Assembly (NCBI GenBank): GCA_900771305.1
Contig: CAAGNL010000360.1
Location: 1 to 6,402 of the forward strand
Length of the DNA: 6,402 nucleotides
Reading direction: 5' to 3'
From: Kiritimatiellia bacterium
GTDB taxonomy: Bacteria; Verrucomicrobiota; Kiritimatiellia; RFP12; UBA1067
A program made the position numbers and the translations under genes. Below the pieces are notes generated by a model that was not told the DNA's origin, ran no database searches, and saw only the letters and a program-made list of their open reading frames with translations. Of the stretch, positions 6,251 through 6,402 are shown piece after piece (positions within the stretch are counted from its first letter, which is position 1; each line of letters starts with the position of its first letter).

Positions 6251-6286
6251 GGTCGGTCAACACCGCTAACGCGGTCTTGACCGACC
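6251..6286 (+). terminator. Strong hairpin after the glycosidase gene
   Basis: The arms 6251-6266 and 6271-6286 pair over 16 positions with one C/C mismatch (6261 with 6276) around the loop TAAC, starting 22 bp after the stop codon. It is long and stable enough to end transcription or protect a 3' end. No T run follows directly (TCGGCATC comes next), so it is not a textbook intrinsic terminator; the nearest T run is at 6324-6328. The near-symmetry would allow it to act on both strands. Confidence 0.6.
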
Positions 6287-6289
6287 TCG

Positions 6290-6305
6290 GCATCTGAGCA
6301 TCTGA
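6290..6305. repeat. Short tandem duplication, 2 x 8 bp
   Basis: GCATCTGA occurs twice in direct succession (6290-6297 and 6298-6305) and is followed by a third partial GCA. It lies between the hairpin and the promoter of the next gene. It is probably a slippage product with no obvious role. Confidence 0.6.
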
Positions 6306-6343
6306 GCAAAAGTGCAGCTGAGCTTTTTAGAGGCTGAAGAAAA

Positions 6344-6352
6344 TGGTATACT
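6344..6352 (+). promoter_or_regulatory. Extended -10 promoter of the next gene
   Basis: TGGTATACT has the TGn extension and a good -10 (TATACT, 6347-6352). The predicted start near 6359 leaves a leader of about 23 nt before the ATG at 6382. No clear -35 is present; the poor TTTTTA at 6324-6329 has the right spacing. A 6-bp dyad, GAAGAA (6336-6341) with TTCTTC (6352-6357), straddles the -10 and could be an operator. Confidence 0.55.
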
Positions 6353-6381
6353 TCTTCTGTCAATCACAAAGGAAGAGGCAT

Positions 6382-6402
6382 ATGGATCCGGATCAGGAAC
6401 TC
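6382..6402 (+). CDS. Start of a downstream gene (first 7 codons)
   Basis: ATG at 6382 opens a frame reading MDPDQEL to the window edge. It is supported by a purine-rich Shine-Dalgarno site (AAAGGAAGAGG, 6368-6378) at suitable spacing and by an extended -10 upstream. The acidic N-terminus does not look like a signal peptide, so a cytoplasmic product is likely. Too little is visible to assign a family. The hairpin at 6251-6286 and its own promoter make it a transcription unit separate from the glycosidase gene. Confidence 0.65.

Noticed and set aside
5404..6363. Minus-strand open frame of 319 codons covering the 3' end of the glycosidase gene
   Set aside because: It is antisense to the beta-helix and passes through the hairpin and the next promoter; there is no motif and no ribosome site.

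Overview
The window is GC-rich and reads like an accessory stretch from an uncultured, glycan-degrading, probably anaerobic bacterium of the Verrucomicrobiota/Kiritimatiellota/Lentisphaerota type. That placement is an inference. It rests on the high GC, an exported protein with a LamG-like fold ending in a short C-terminal tail, a remnant of a second such protein, and a very large exported two-module glycoside hydrolase. No rRNA, tRNA, CRISPR array or intact transposase gene is visible.

Layout, left to right. Positions 1-1073 hold the 3' part of a gene for a LamG/concanavalin A-like exported protein; its start lies outside the window. Positions 1074-1490 are non-coding but highly structured. 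Four exact-length 20-bp tandem repeats (1135-1214) abut a perfect 37-bp inverted repeat (1214-1250 and 1398-1434), which encloses a 147-bp AT-richer core with a near-perfect 24-bp palindrome. Positions 1491-1778 encode only the C-terminal end of a LamG-family protein and are probably a gene remnant. Positions 1779-1896 carry two near-identical GC hairpins and a strong extended -10 promoter only 6 bp from the next ATG. Positions 1897-6228 encode a 1443-residue exported protein joining a GH101/DUF5696-like alpha-retaining TIM barrel to a GH110-like right-handed beta-helix. A strong hairpin follows (6251-6286), then a separate promoter, a Shine-Dalgarno site and the first seven codons of the next gene (6382-6402).

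The large enzyme appears to be a stand-alone transcription unit. If the family placements hold, its two modules could act in sequence on host-type O-glycans: a blood-group-B-like alpha-galactosidase (GH110-like) and an alpha-linked GalNAc-type or related retaining hydrolase. The two most interesting points are this fusion with both sets of candidate catalytic residues present, and the inverted-repeat cassette at 1214-1434, which has the geometry of an invertible (phase-variable) promoter segment next to a surface-protein gene.
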